DNA of 64,000 nt from JAAFHB01 sp963675995 (GTDB lineage Bacteria; Bacteroidota; Bacteroidia; Bacteroidales; Prolixibacteraceae), in the NCBI GenBank assembly GCA_963675995.2, contig CAXXIY010000002.1, positions 2,981,138-3,045,137 on the forward strand. The letters run 5' to 3'. Made by a program: the position numbers and the translations under genes. The notes under the pieces are model-generated. The model worked only from the letters and a program-made list of their open reading frames with translations. It had not been told where the DNA came from and made no database searches. Shown in pieces: positions 52,642 to 61,211 of this stretch (positions are counted from its first letter, which is position 1; every line of letters starts with the position of its first letter).

Positions 52642-53427
52642 TCAGATCAATGAAAAACGATCTGCATCATTAGTTACAGGGAATTTAATTCTGAAATCGT
52701 TGAGATCCTTCTTTGATAGGATATACGATTGCCAATTGTGTCCGTTTCTGAAAGTTGGCAACACCGCCTCACCTTTTGCATCAATTACATTACTATCACC
52801 AGCATAGGATATACTGTTTCCATCTGTTCCAATCCTGTTTATCCCAGCAACATACACTTGATTTTCAATCGCTCTCGCTTTTAGCAGAATGTTCCACACC
52901 TCACGACGTGAATCGGGCCAGTTTGCAGTAAAGATCATTAAATCTGTGTCATTCAAATTTCTGCACCATACCGGAAAACGAATATCATAGCACACATAAA
53001 GTGCAATCTTCCAGCCCATGTAACGTACAATGACACGTTGATTCCCGGCATTAAGAAAGCTTGATTCACCACCAATGGAAAAAAGGTGGCGCTTGTCGTA
53101 AAAAGAGATTGCACCACTTGGAGTGACGAATATAAAACGATTGAAATAGAGCCCATTATCGCGAATCAACAAACTACCACCAATGGCCAATCCGGAAGTT
53201 TCCGAAAGATAGTGCATCCATTTGACCGTTGCTCCATCCATCGTTTCGGCCAGATCTTCAGAACGCATCGAAAAACCGGTAGTAAAGGTCTCGGGAAGGA
53301 TAACAAGATCACTTTTCCCGATAAGCCCCATGATTTTCGACTCCAGTTCACGACGGTTTTGCTCAGGATTTTCCCAGGTCAGATCTGTTTGACCAAGTGT
53401 AATAACCAGATTGTCTCTTTTTGCCAT
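52642..53427 (-). CDS. Carbon-nitrogen hydrolase (YafV/omega-amidase type)
   Basis: A 261-residue nitrilase-superfamily enzyme with the triad visible: Glu in VILPETFTTGF, Lys in FYDKRHLFSIGGE and Cys in ALYVCYDIRFPVWCRN. The sequence around DLMIFTANWPDSRREVWNILLKARAIENQ matches the omega-amidase branch, which hydrolyses alpha-ketoglutaramate and related amides in transamination repair. It is eight bases downstream of the acyltransferase gene on the same strand. Confidence 0.9.
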   Translation of the reverse strand: MAKRDNLVITLGQTDLTWENPEQNRRELESKIMGLIGKSDLVILPETFTTGFSMRSEDLAETMDGATVKWMHYLSETSGLAIGGSLLIRDNGLYFNRFIFVTPSGAISFYDKRHLFSIGGESSFLNAGNQRVIVRYMGWKIALYVCYDIRFPVWCRNLNDTDLMIFTANWPDSRREVWNILLKARAIENQVYVAGINRIGTDGNSISYAGDSNVIDAKGEAVLPTFRNGHNWQSYILSKKDLNDFRIKFPVTNDADRFSLI

Positions 53428-53435
53428 TTATTGAC

Positions 53436-53996
53436 TTAATCTAAGCCTTCGCCCAAAATAAATTTTTCAGGATGTTTTCCTTTAACACCCCTTTTTTTAT
53501 ACCATTGTTTAATTCGGTAAATATCAGCTTGAACATCATCAGTTAATTCGAATTCCTCAATAATACCGACCTCTCTCCTTCCCCAGTCAAACACCGCAAG
53601 ATAGACCGGAACATTGGCAGCTCTGGCAATTACGTGAAATCCACCCTTCCATTTGGTCGTCGGCTGACGTGTTCCCTCAGGGGCAATAGCAAGATGAAGA
53701 ACTTCACGGTTTTTAAATTCCGTTAAGATCTGCTTAACCAGGCTTGATCCTTTTGAGGTATCAACAGGTATCGCACCCATATAATTCATAAGATAACAGG
53801 CTGGCCAGAAAAAAAACTTCTTATTTACGACAATATTAGGCTTTCCCCCCACCGATTTGTAAAAAACCCAGGAAACGACAAAATCCCAAAGTGACGTATG
53901 GGGAATCCCCAGAACAACACATTTAGGTACAGGAGCCACGCCACTAATTATGTTCCACCGCGTGATCCACAACAAAAATTTCATTATATATCTCAT
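53436..53996 (-). CDS. PlsC-like 1-acylglycerol-3-phosphate acyltransferase
   Basis: A 186-residue membrane-associated acyltransferase. The catalytic H(x4)D motif is in VVLGIPHTSLWDFVVSW, and the phosphate-binding block is LAIAPEGTRQPTTKWKGGFHVIA. It is smaller than typical PlsC and resembles the short Bacteroidota form of lysophospholipid acyltransferases. An upstream TTG (54017) falls inside the -7 box, so the ATG at 53996 is the better start. It is followed by the omega-amidase gene. Confidence 0.88.
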   Translation of the reverse strand: MRYIMKFLLWITRWNIISGVAPVPKCVVLGIPHTSLWDFVVSWVFYKSVGGKPNIVVNKKFFFWPACYLMNYMGAIPVDTSKGSSLVKQILTEFKNREVLHLAIAPEGTRQPTTKWKGGFHVIARAANVPVYLAVFDWGRREVGIIEEFELTDDVQADIYRIKQWYKKRGVKGKHPEKFILGEGLD

Positions 53997-54014
53997 AATT
54001 TCAATTTTATAAAG

Positions 54015-54022
54015 CAAAATTA
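54015..54022 (-). promoter_or_regulatory. -7 promoter box of the PlsC-like gene
   Basis: The minus strand reads TAATTTTG, matching TAnnTTTG, 18 bases before the ATG at 53996. It lies inside the 43-bp gap downstream of the B3/B4 gene stop. Confidence 0.65.
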
Positions 54023-54039
54023 AACCTTTCGACGGAATG

Positions 54040-54702
54040 TTAACAAATTAAAATCGTCTCAATATTAACAGCGTAAGCATATTTTTTCAACAGGTTAACC
54101 GAAAGATCGACCGACTTCGAAGTGAGGTCAATACCCGAAAAACCCACAACAATCATCAAAAACCGTTTTGTATTTCCGGTAACAGAGGTTCTCACAGAGT
54201 CGCTTGTTGGTGACCCAAATGGAGAAATAGAATCCCTGAAGACAGGAAGGAATTCGATATTCAACTCTCCTCTGCCAATCGCGTCATAAGGTTCATCTTT
54301 GCCACCGATATCAAATACGACACTACCCGAAATTTTATCGGCATCATATCCGCCGATAGACATACCGGTTTTAATAGAAACCAGATTAAGCAGATCGACT
54401 ACATTGTTAATTCGATATAACTGATTCCCTTTAACAATCCTGCGCATCAGAGCTTCGGAAGAGAGCCGGTACCTGGCGGGATCCTTGCCACACTGCCGAT
54501 ATCCCCAGCGCGACGCACTTATAGCAGGATGGGTGGACACCCCGGCAAGATTACCCGATTTACTGATTATTTCACATGTAGATTCAACCTCTTGCCACAA
54601 TTCCGGGTTATCCTCCGAAATCAGGACATCGCATTCAATACACCCGAGTACAAGATCTGGCAATTTGAGCTTAATAGCTTGACTGATAAATATTTCTTTC
54701 AT
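54040..54702 (-). CDS. B3/B4 tRNA-binding-domain protein
   Basis: A 220-residue free-standing B3/B4 domain, the fold used for editing in the phenylalanyl-tRNA synthetase beta subunit. Recognisable segments: HPAISASRWGYRQCGKDPARYRLSSEALMRR, NQLYRINNVVDLLNLVSIKTGMSIGGYD and FGSPTSDSVRTSVTGNTKRFLMIVVGF. Free-standing members may deacylate mischarged tRNA or D-aminoacyl-tRNA, but this one is unproven. The ATG at 54702 is chosen over the TTG at 54708. Confidence 0.85.
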   Translation of the reverse strand: MKEIFISQAIKLKLPDLVLGCIECDVLISEDNPELWQEVESTCEIISKSGNLAGVSTHPAISASRWGYRQCGKDPARYRLSSEALMRRIVKGNQLYRINNVVDLLNLVSIKTGMSIGGYDADKISGSVVFDIGGKDEPYDAIGRGELNIEFLPVFRDSISPFGSPTSDSVRTSVTGNTKRFLMIVVGFSGIDLTSKSVDLSVNLLKKYAYAVNIETILIC

Positions 54703-54750
54703 ATTCAAAATTCAGAATTCATAAGCCTGTTTCTTTTCTAAAAATACCAT

Positions 54751-54758
54751 TACTTTTG
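54751..54758 (+). promoter_or_regulatory. -7 promoter box of the TatD gene
   Basis: TACTTTTG matches TAnnTTTG, 16 bases before a TTG start at 54775. It supports the unusual start codon. Confidence 0.65.
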
Positions 54759-54774
54759 ACAAAAATGGAACAAA

Positions 54775-55440
54775 TTGAAAGTACCGTTTATAGATATTCA
54801 TACCCATCATTCCGTGAATTCTGAAGAGATTATCTCTATACCGAGCCTATTTCTTCAGGATATTGATTTTAATGCAAAGATAGAGCGCCCGTTTTCAGCT
54901 GCAATTCATCCATGGCACGCCACAAAGTTTGAAAATAACCAGGTAAAAATGTTTCTCGAAAATCTGTCAGGGCAACCTAATTTGTTAGCCATTGGAGAAA
55001 CAGGTCTTGACAAAGTTTGTTCAGCAGATTATCAGGTACAAAAGGAGATCTTTGAATTGCACCTCAATATGGCTGAGAAGCTGAACAAACCCTTGATCAT
55101 TCATGCTGTTAAATCGTGGAATGATTTACTTATCTATCTGAAAAGATCAAATGTTATTTGTATTCTGCACGGCTATACCGAGGGGATAACATTGACCAGA
55201 CAATTGATCGATCTTGGATGTTGCTTCTCTATCGGGAACTCTGTAAAGAATATTTCACCACGCCAACGTGAAGCAATTCAGATGATTCCTGTTACTTCCC
55301 TCTTTCTTGAGAGTGATGATTCGAAGGAGAGTATAATAGAAATCTATCGCAAAGTATCAGAGATAGCTGATCTCTCGCTGGATGAGCTTAAGATTCAGAT
55401 TTACAAGAATTTTATCGACATATTGCACTTTAAACCTTAA
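54775..55440 (+). CDS. TatD family metal-dependent hydrolase
   Basis: A 221-residue TIM-barrel amidohydrolase: metal ligands in FIDIHTHHS, the Glu in LLAIGETGLDK, His in LIIHAVKSWND and LHGYTEG, and Asp in FLESDDSKES. TatD proteins are 3'-5' exonucleases or related hydrolases. The protein is shorter than the usual 260 residues. It starts with TTG: the only upstream in-frame codons reach a TGA at 54757 with no ATG, and the -7 box lies 16 bases upstream. An ATG at 54765 is out of frame. Its stop overlaps the convergent transporter gene by four bases. Confidence 0.88.
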   Translation: MKVPFIDIHTHHSVNSEEIISIPSLFLQDIDFNAKIERPFSAAIHPWHATKFENNQVKMFLENLSGQPNLLAIGETGLDKVCSADYQVQKEIFELHLNMAEKLNKPLIIHAVKSWNDLLIYLKRSNVICILHGYTEGITLTRQLIDLGCCFSIGNSVKNISPRQREAIQMIPVTSLFLESDDSKESIIEIYRKVSEIADLSLDELKIQIYKNFIDILHFKP

Positions 55441-56687
55441 TTACCAGACCCAAACAAAGGCATTAAAAGGAGTATCAATGATAACAGGATCAAAACAGCG
55501 ACTGCCCCCCAGCCAATAATGTTGTTGACCGGTTTATTGACATATTTGCCCATGATCTTTTTGTTATTTACCAGCAATATCATGCATACCAGAACAACAG
55601 GTAAAAGCATCCCGTTAATCACCTGAGTCCACAGTGAAATTAAAATGAGCGGTGCATTGGGAATTAGAATGATGGCTGCCCCAATAATTAAGATACCCGT
55701 ATAAAGGACGTAAAACTCTTTGGCCTCATCCCATGTTTTATCGATACCAGCCTCAAAACCAAATGCTTCGCATACATAAAAAGCAGTGGCTAACGGCAAT
55801 ATTGTAGCTGAAAAGATCGAGGCAATAAAGAGTCCGAAGGCAAAAACCTGAGATGCAAAAGCCCCTGCAAGTGGTTTTAAGGCCAGGGCTGCATCCTTAG
55901 CCTCGTTAATCTGAATTCCATTTTCGTGCAGCGTGGAGGCACAAGCAACCATTATAAAGAAGGCGACAATCACAGTTGCCACACAACCAACCACAATATC
56001 GATAAGGGTATATTTGTACTGCTTCATCTTTAAACCCTTCTCAATCACCGACGATTGCATATAAAACTGCATCCAGGGGGCTATAGTTGTTCCAATGATT
56101 CCAATAATCATTGAAATACTTTTAGTAGTTAACGGCACCTGGGGGTGAATAATTGAATGACCTATTTCGCCCCAATGTGGTTTGCCCATAATTGCAGAAA
56201 CAACGTACATTAATAAAGAGATGCTGAAAAGGAGAAAGATGCGTTCTGCAATTTTATAGGTCCCCTTGACAACCAGAAACCAGACCAGAAAACCAACAAC
56301 GGGAACAGAGATATATTTGCTGACCCCAAAAACTTCCATACTTCCTGCAACCCCGGCAAATTCGGTGGTGGTATTGCCAATATCTGCGATCAACAATCCA
56401 ATAAAAATAAAAAAAGTGATCTTTACACCGGCATTCTCCCTGATCAGGTCGGCAAGACCTTTACCCGTTACGATTCCCATTCGGGCATTCATTTCCTGAA
56501 TGACAATAAGTACTATAAACGAAGGGAACAACGTCCAGATCAAATTATAACCGTAAAGAGCGGCTGCCACCGAATAGGTCGTAATTCCACCGGCATCATT
56601 ATCAACACTACCGGTAATTATTCCAGGGCCCAAAATCGCCAGAAAAAGACCTATTTTCTGAAAAAAGGATTTCTTATTTTTAAACAT
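55437..56687 (-). CDS. NRAMP-family transporter with altered metal site (Mg2+-transporter-like)
   Basis: A 416-residue transporter with 11 hydrophobic segments and the NRAMP fold. Canonical Mn2+/Fe2+ members carry DPGN in TM1 and MPHN in TM6. Here TM1 reads GSVDNDAGGI (Asp29-Gly34) and TM6 reads GTTIAPWMQFY: the metal-binding Met is Ala202 and the His is Trp204. Loss of the Met is known to let NRAMPs accept Mg2+/Ca2+, and NRAMP-related Mg2+ transporters lack it. It lies 11 bp after the PRC/MgtE-N/CBS gene, in one operon. Mg2+ uptake is inferred, not shown. Confidence 0.85.
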   Translation of the reverse strand: MFKNKKSFFQKIGLFLAILGPGIITGSVDNDAGGITTYSVAAALYGYNLIWTLFPSFIVLIVIQEMNARMGIVTGKGLADLIRENAGVKITFFIFIGLLIADIGNTTTEFAGVAGSMEVFGVSKYISVPVVGFLVWFLVVKGTYKIAERIFLLFSISLLMYVVSAIMGKPHWGEIGHSIIHPQVPLTTKSISMIIGIIGTTIAPWMQFYMQSSVIEKGLKMKQYKYTLIDIVVGCVATVIVAFFIMVACASTLHENGIQINEAKDAALALKPLAGAFASQVFAFGLFIASIFSATILPLATAFYVCEAFGFEAGIDKTWDEAKEFYVLYTGILIIGAAIILIPNAPLILISLWTQVINGMLLPVVLVCMILLVNNKKIMGKYVNKPVNNIIGWGAVAVLILLSLILLLMPLFGSGN

Positions 56688-56698
56688 TGCATCAACCC

Positions 56699-57967
56699 CT
56701 ATTTATTCGTTCTGCGCTTTTTAATTAAATCTTCAATGACGTCATCGATAACGACCATCCCCTTTAGAACATTCTTCTTATCAACAACAGGTATGGCAAG
56801 CAGGTTATATTTTGAAACAATCTCTGCAACTTCATTAATTTTTTGATAGTCACGCAAATGAACCGGCGAAGGTTTCATAATTTGTTTAATCTGAACATCA
56901 GGTGGGGAAATCACAACATCCCTTATCGAAAACGTGGCCAACAGAATTTCGTTCTCATCGGTAACAAAAAGGTTGTAGAGGGTTTCGAACTCTGGCTTTT
57001 TATTTCGCAGTTCTGCCAGGACCTCCTCTATCGTTGTATGCTGATTGAATGACATCACTTCGGATGACATGATACTTCCCACCGTATGATCGGGATAGAC
57101 GAGTAATTCCCTCACCTCCTGTGAGGTATCCTTTTCCATTTCGTTAAGGAGCAATTCTGCCTTTTCGTCTTCCAATGCATCAAGGATATCTGCAACCTCG
57201 TCGGCAGGCATCAAATCCAAAACATCGGCTGCTTTTTCGATCGAAAGACTTTCCAGAATATGGACCTGCATCTCAGTATCCAGTTCTTCCATCACATCGG
57301 CAGCCTTTTCCTCGTCGAGGGCCGAAAATACTTCAGCACTCGCCTTACGCCCTAAATCTTCAATGATATCAGCAAGGTCGGAGGGGTGGAGGGTTTGTAG
57401 TTTTGCATAACTCTTTGAAAGCTTGATATTCAGATTTGAGAAATCGATTGTCTCAACGTCCTCCCACAATATAAATTTGGAAGGGATCGTTCCCCTAAAT
57501 AGTGAAAATAAAAACTTCATGGGTTTTACAATTCCAATCCTCCGCAACAATCCCTCAATGCCAATATCAACTGCTACAGCGAAAGTACCACCAACAACCG
57601 TAACTAACCTGACATCGTTAACACGCACCAGCTTACGTCCATTAAGATCGACAATTTGATTATCGAGCACGGCCTCCGCCAGATAAAGATTATTATTAAT
57701 CTGATCTGCAGACAATTCTACGAGCTCATCACAAATGACGTTTAAGTTTCCACCAACCTTTTCGACACGAAAATTTTGAAATGAATAAAATGCGTTTATC
57801 TTATTTTTCCTGATCTTAATACCATTGACCACCGGATGCCCTGTAGTATAATTTGAGGGATCAGGATCAACTAAAAGATCCCTGACAGTGCCAACGTAAA
57901 TTCTGTTGGTATCAAAAACTTTTAGCCCGATGATACGGCTTAAATAAAATGTGGTAATAGATGTCAT
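56699..57967 (-). CDS. Soluble PRC-barrel/MgtE-N/CBS protein, probable metal sensor
   Basis: A 422-residue protein with no membrane helix. Two PRC-barrel-like segments (about 8-55, LSRIIGLKVFDTNRIYVGTV; about 105-160, LNGRKLVRVNDVRLV) precede an MgtE N-terminal superhelix (about 190-290, many Asp/Glu: DLADIIEDLG, LDLMPADEVADILDAL) and a CBS pair (about 300-420; SIMSSEVMSF, IKQIMKPSPVHLRDYQ). In MgtE these domains bind Mg2+ and gate the channel, but here the channel is absent and an NRAMP gene follows. The ATG at 57967 has a strong AAGGAGG five bases upstream. A GTG at 57973 overlaps that site and is rejected. Confidence 0.9.
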   Translation of the reverse strand: MTSITTFYLSRIIGLKVFDTNRIYVGTVRDLLVDPDPSNYTTGHPVVNGIKIRKNKINAFYSFQNFRVEKVGGNLNVICDELVELSADQINNNLYLAEAVLDNQIVDLNGRKLVRVNDVRLVTVVGGTFAVAVDIGIEGLLRRIGIVKPMKFLFSLFRGTIPSKFILWEDVETIDFSNLNIKLSKSYAKLQTLHPSDLADIIEDLGRKASAEVFSALDEEKAADVMEELDTEMQVHILESLSIEKAADVLDLMPADEVADILDALEDEKAELLLNEMEKDTSQEVRELLVYPDHTVGSIMSSEVMSFNQHTTIEEVLAELRNKKPEFETLYNLFVTDENEILLATFSIRDVVISPPDVQIKQIMKPSPVHLRDYQKINEVAEIVSKYNLLAIPVVDKKNVLKGMVVIDDVIEDLIKKRRTNK

Positions 57968-58096
57968 AAGCACCTCCTTGCTTTATGATATACCAAGGAG
58001 AGGATCCAAAGGGGAGGCTACCCTGCTATATCAGGTTAATAAATAATATATCCGCAGGCCCTTCGTCCATTATTGAAATGATATTGGTTTGCGGCG
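57968..58096 (-). promoter_or_regulatory. Structured mRNA leader with a hidden ribosome-binding site
   Basis: From about 58090 the transcript has a leader of about 120 nt. The ribosome-binding site CAAGGAGG (57980-57973) can pair with CTCCTTG (58000-57994) in a seven-bp hairpin. The loop of that hairpin contains TATATCA (57992-57986), which is complementary over seven bp to TGATATA (58033-58027) upstream. The two pairings compete. CCTGC (58058-58054) can also pair with GCAGG (58026-58022). A 14-codon ORF ends exactly on the TGATATA arm. I do not recognise an M-box or yybP-ykoY aptamer. Confidence 0.6.
58026..58070 (-). CDS. Candidate regulatory leader peptide (14 residues)
   Basis: ATG at 58070 to TAG at 58028-58026 encodes MDEGPADILFINLI. 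The acidic and proline residues cluster at the N-terminus (D2, E3, P5, D7), a composition known to destabilise translating ribosomes when Mg2+ is low, as in E. coli MgtL. The last codons (CTG ATA TAG) include the TGATATA arm of the competing helix, so progress of the ribosome would decide which RNA structure forms. About 20 nt separate the expected transcription start from the ATG. Translation is not shown. Confidence 0.5.
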   Translation of the reverse strand: MDEGPADILFINLI

Positions 58097-58104
58097 CAAA
58101 AGTA
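58097..58104 (-). promoter_or_regulatory. -7 promoter box of the metal-transport operon
   Basis: The minus strand reads TACTTTTG, matching TAnnTTTG. It places the transcription start near 58090, about 20 bases before the leader ORF. Confidence 0.7.
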
Positions 58105-58253
58105 GGTTTTTTGTTTTAAGAAAAAAATATTCGGTGATTATAATTATTAACTTAGTGATAAATAATGGTTGAATAGATGGGTTCAGCAGGCAACTGGTTG
58201 TTTATAGACCTCGGCCAGAAGAAAATTATCTTTTCATTTTAAATTCGCGAATA

Positions 58254-60359
58254 CTAACTTATTGACCCCCAATTCAGATGGTTTTTACGTAATGCAATTA
58301 GTTGTTTTTTCAGGATATCGTTTTTTGGCTGTTCCAGCATCGGATCTTCTGCAATAATCGCTTCGGCAATATTTCTGGCATACTGAAGGATCTGCCCATC
58401 CTTTGCTAAATTACTAATCTTCAAATCAAAAGCGATTCCACTCTGCTGAGTTCCTTCGATGTCACCCGGCCCTCTGAGTCGCATATCGGCCTCCGCAATT
58501 TCGAATCCATCGTTTGTAGCCACCATCGTTTCGATCCGCTTACGACTATCGGCGCCAAGTTTAAAACTACTCAGTAAAATGCAATATGACTGTTCTGCAC
58601 CACGCCCCACACGTCCACGCAACTGGTGAAGTTGTGATAATCCAAATCGTTCAGAGCTCTCAATAATCATTACCGAAGCATTGGGTACATCTACCCCAAC
58701 TTCAATCACTGTAGTAGCCACCAGAATTTGTGTTTCACCCCGTTTAAACTTCTGCATCTCTTCATCTTTTGCTGCAGGTTTCATTCTTCCATGAACCATA
58801 CCAATCGAATATTCGGGCAAAGGGAACTGACCTTTGATCTGTTCATACCCCTCTTCAAGATTCTTATAATCCATTTTTTCGGATTCCGAAATCAACGGAT
58901 AAACGATGTAAACCTGACGACCCCTGGCTATCTCTTTTTTAAGAAATTCGTAAAGCTGAGCCCTTTTATTCTCAAAATAGTGCAGAGTCCTGATCGGTTT
59001 TCTTCCGGGTGGCAGCTCATCGATGACCGATACATCCAGATCGCCGTATACGGTCATCGCCAAAGTCCGGGGAATAGGGGTTGCCGTCATCACCAATATA
59101 TGGGGAGGGATAAAATTTTTTCGCCACAATTTGGCACGTTGCGATACTCCGAAGCGGTGTTGCTCATCAATGATCACCAACCCCAAAGATTCAAATTGAA
59201 CAATATCCTCCAATAAGGCATGAGTACCGATCAGAATATGAAGGTTAGCATTTAGCAATTCACTGTGAATGATCGCTCTTTCCCCCTTTTTTGTCGATCC
59301 GGTTAATAATTTTAGCCGGACAGGCATATCTCCCAAAAATTTCTGAAGTGAAACAAAGTGCTGATTGGCAAGAATTTCAGTCGGAGCCATCAGGCAGCAT
59401 TGATATCCGTTATCAAGAGCAATCAGCATAGTCATCAGTGCAACCATGGTCTTACCGCTACCCACATCTCCCTGAAGTAACCGGTTCATTTGCCTTCCTG
59501 TCCCCAAATCTTTTCGAATCTCTTTTACAACCCTTTTCTGAGCTCCTGTCAATTCGAACGGAAGATGATGATAAAAAAAGGTATTAAAGAATTCCCCAAC
59601 TTTTGCGAAGATGTGACCCTTGAATTTTTTATGCCTGTCTTCCTTAAGATGAAGTAATTTCAGCTGAATGTAAAATAGTTCCTCAAATTTTAATCTGTAT
59701 TCAGCTTTTCGTAGTTGCTGCGGATTTTCAGGAAAGTGAATATTCATCAATGCCGATTCAAGCCCTATCATTCCCAGTTTCTGAACAAGCCATGCAGGCA
59801 TCGACTCAATGATATGTCCCCGGGCCAACTGAAGCGCAACATATTGAAGTTTTAGCAACGCTTTTGAGTGGAGGAAATTGCTTTTCAGCTTATCAGAAGT
59901 ATTGTAAAATGCCTGAATAAATCCCTCTTTTTTGGACGATTCTCCCTCTTTTTCATCCAGTTCAGGGTGGACAATACTGAACTGATTATTAAATTCGGTA
60001 GGTTTTCCAAAAACGATATATTCTACTCCGGTTTTGACCGTTTGCGTGATAAATTTAATTCCCTGGAACCAGATCAATTCCAGTAGCCCTGTACCATCCG
60101 TCAGGTAAGCCACCAAACGCTGATTTCTGCCGGCACCGACCATTTCCATGCCTGAAATACGCCCTTTCACCTGAATATAAGGAAGACTGGTATTGATCTC
60201 GCGGATGGTATAAAATTTAGTCCTGTCAACATATTTAAAAGGGAAATAATAAATCAGATCCCCAAGGGTAAATACCTTCAGTTCCTGATTTAGAATGACA
60301 GATTTTCGAGGCCCGACACCCGGAAGAAATTTAATATCCTGTGATAATATTCCCGACAT
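58254..60359 (-). CDS. recG: ATP-dependent DNA helicase RecG
   Basis: A 701-residue helicase that remodels stalled replication forks. The N-terminal wedge/OB domain (about 60-160) has IQVKGRISGMEMVG. The helicase domains follow: Walker A LLQGDVGSGKTMVAL (about 290-304), DEQH box in LVIIDEQHRFGVSQRAKLW, motif III TATPIPRTLAM, and ATTVIEVGVDVPNASVMIIE with the QLHQLRGRVGRG motif VI. The C-terminus TQQSG...ADMRLRGPGDIEGTQQ is the TRG region specific to RecG. It stands alone on its strand. Confidence 0.97.
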   Translation of the reverse strand: MSGILSQDIKFLPGVGPRKSVILNQELKVFTLGDLIYYFPFKYVDRTKFYTIREINTSLPYIQVKGRISGMEMVGAGRNQRLVAYLTDGTGLLELIWFQGIKFITQTVKTGVEYIVFGKPTEFNNQFSIVHPELDEKEGESSKKEGFIQAFYNTSDKLKSNFLHSKALLKLQYVALQLARGHIIESMPAWLVQKLGMIGLESALMNIHFPENPQQLRKAEYRLKFEELFYIQLKLLHLKEDRHKKFKGHIFAKVGEFFNTFFYHHLPFELTGAQKRVVKEIRKDLGTGRQMNRLLQGDVGSGKTMVALMTMLIALDNGYQCCLMAPTEILANQHFVSLQKFLGDMPVRLKLLTGSTKKGERAIIHSELLNANLHILIGTHALLEDIVQFESLGLVIIDEQHRFGVSQRAKLWRKNFIPPHILVMTATPIPRTLAMTVYGDLDVSVIDELPPGRKPIRTLHYFENKRAQLYEFLKKEIARGRQVYIVYPLISESEKMDYKNLEEGYEQIKGQFPLPEYSIGMVHGRMKPAAKDEEMQKFKRGETQILVATTVIEVGVDVPNASVMIIESSERFGLSQLHQLRGRVGRGAEQSYCILLSSFKLGADSRKRIETMVATNDGFEIAEADMRLRGPGDIEGTQQSGIAFDLKISNLAKDGQILQYARNIAEAIIAEDPMLEQPKNDILKKQLIALRKNHLNWGSIS

Positions 60360-60423
60360 AAAACAAACTTACATGAAAAAAACAGTATTGCAAACTACAT
60401 CTTCAGGTTTGGTGATTCTTTAT

Positions 60424-60431
60424 TAAATTTG
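60424..60431 (+). promoter_or_regulatory. -7 promoter box of the methyltransferase-like gene
   Basis: TAAATTTG matches TAnnTTTG, 18 bases before the ATG at 60450. Confidence 0.6.
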
Positions 60432-60449
60432 CCCCTCAATCCTTAAAAC

Positions 60450-61211
60450 ATGAAATTTCGCACCATAAGCCGGTTACTCTATTTAAAAAAAGCGCGACAC
60501 CGCAGGGGACATGGTATTCATTCACCGTTTTTATTCAATTTGATAACTACGGTCATTGAGAACAAAAAAAGAGTACCTGAATATAAAATTTTCAGGCAGT
60601 TAAAGTTTGATGCATCACAGATATTGGAAAAATATTCAGATCAATCACCCTACATAAACTTTCCCTACATTTACAGCTCTTTGACGAAACCACAAAAACT
60701 GTACAAAAGAATCGAGTTGCAACTCCGTTACGGGAAAGTTGTATTTAGGCTGATAAGGGAATTTAAACCCTCCTCAGTAATTCACTATGGCCCAGCTTTG
60801 GGGGTAAATCTTTCGGTTATGGCTTTGGCCAATCAAATGATTCCGGTTTACCAGGTAATAGAATCTGTCGAGTATCTTCATTTTATTCAGGAGACATTAA
60901 AAGATTCCTCCCTCTCAAATATTCATTATCTCAATGAAAATGATCAGCCCACGATTCATCCTGAGTTGATAATGATCAATTATCCGTATGCTCCGCAAAT
61001 GACACAGCGCATCATTCAGAATAATCTCGAACACAAAGGATTAAACGATGTAATAATTATAAGAGGCATACACGAATCGAAAGAGATGGAGGCCATTTGG
61101 CAGGAATTGATAGCCAATAAAAGTGTACGTGTGTCACTCGACCTTTTCGAAATCGGAATTGCATTATTTCGCGCAGGACTACAGAAGGAAAATTTTATTC
61201 ATCGCTTTTGA
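60450..61211 (+). CDS. Class I methyltransferase-like protein with weak SAM motif
   Basis: A 253-residue protein of a Bacteroidota-conserved type that begins KARHRRGHGIHSPFLFNLI. In relatives this precedes a class I SAM-binding motif of the form ELG.SLG. Here the corresponding loop is SVIHYGPALGVNLSVMALANQ (about 108-128), with no acidic residue at the strand end. Later strands (VYQVIESVEYLHF, LIMINYPYAP, DVIIIRGIHESKEMEAIW) follow the fold. It may be a degenerate or non-catalytic methyltransferase. No substrate proposed. Confidence 0.65.
   Translation: MKFRTISRLLYLKKARHRRGHGIHSPFLFNLITTVIENKKRVPEYKIFRQLKFDASQILEKYSDQSPYINFPYIYSSLTKPQKLYKRIELQLRYGKVVFRLIREFKPSSVIHYGPALGVNLSVMALANQMIPVYQVIESVEYLHFIQETLKDSSLSNIHYLNENDQPTIHPELIMINYPYAPQMTQRIIQNNLEHKGLNDVIIIRGIHESKEMEAIWQELIANKSVRVSLDLFEIGIALFRAGLQKENFIHRF

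Noticed and set aside
57968..58096. Known Mg2+ M-box or Mn2+ yybP-ykoY riboswitch
   Set aside because: I could not find the conserved core sequences of either in the leader. A covariance-model search would settle it.
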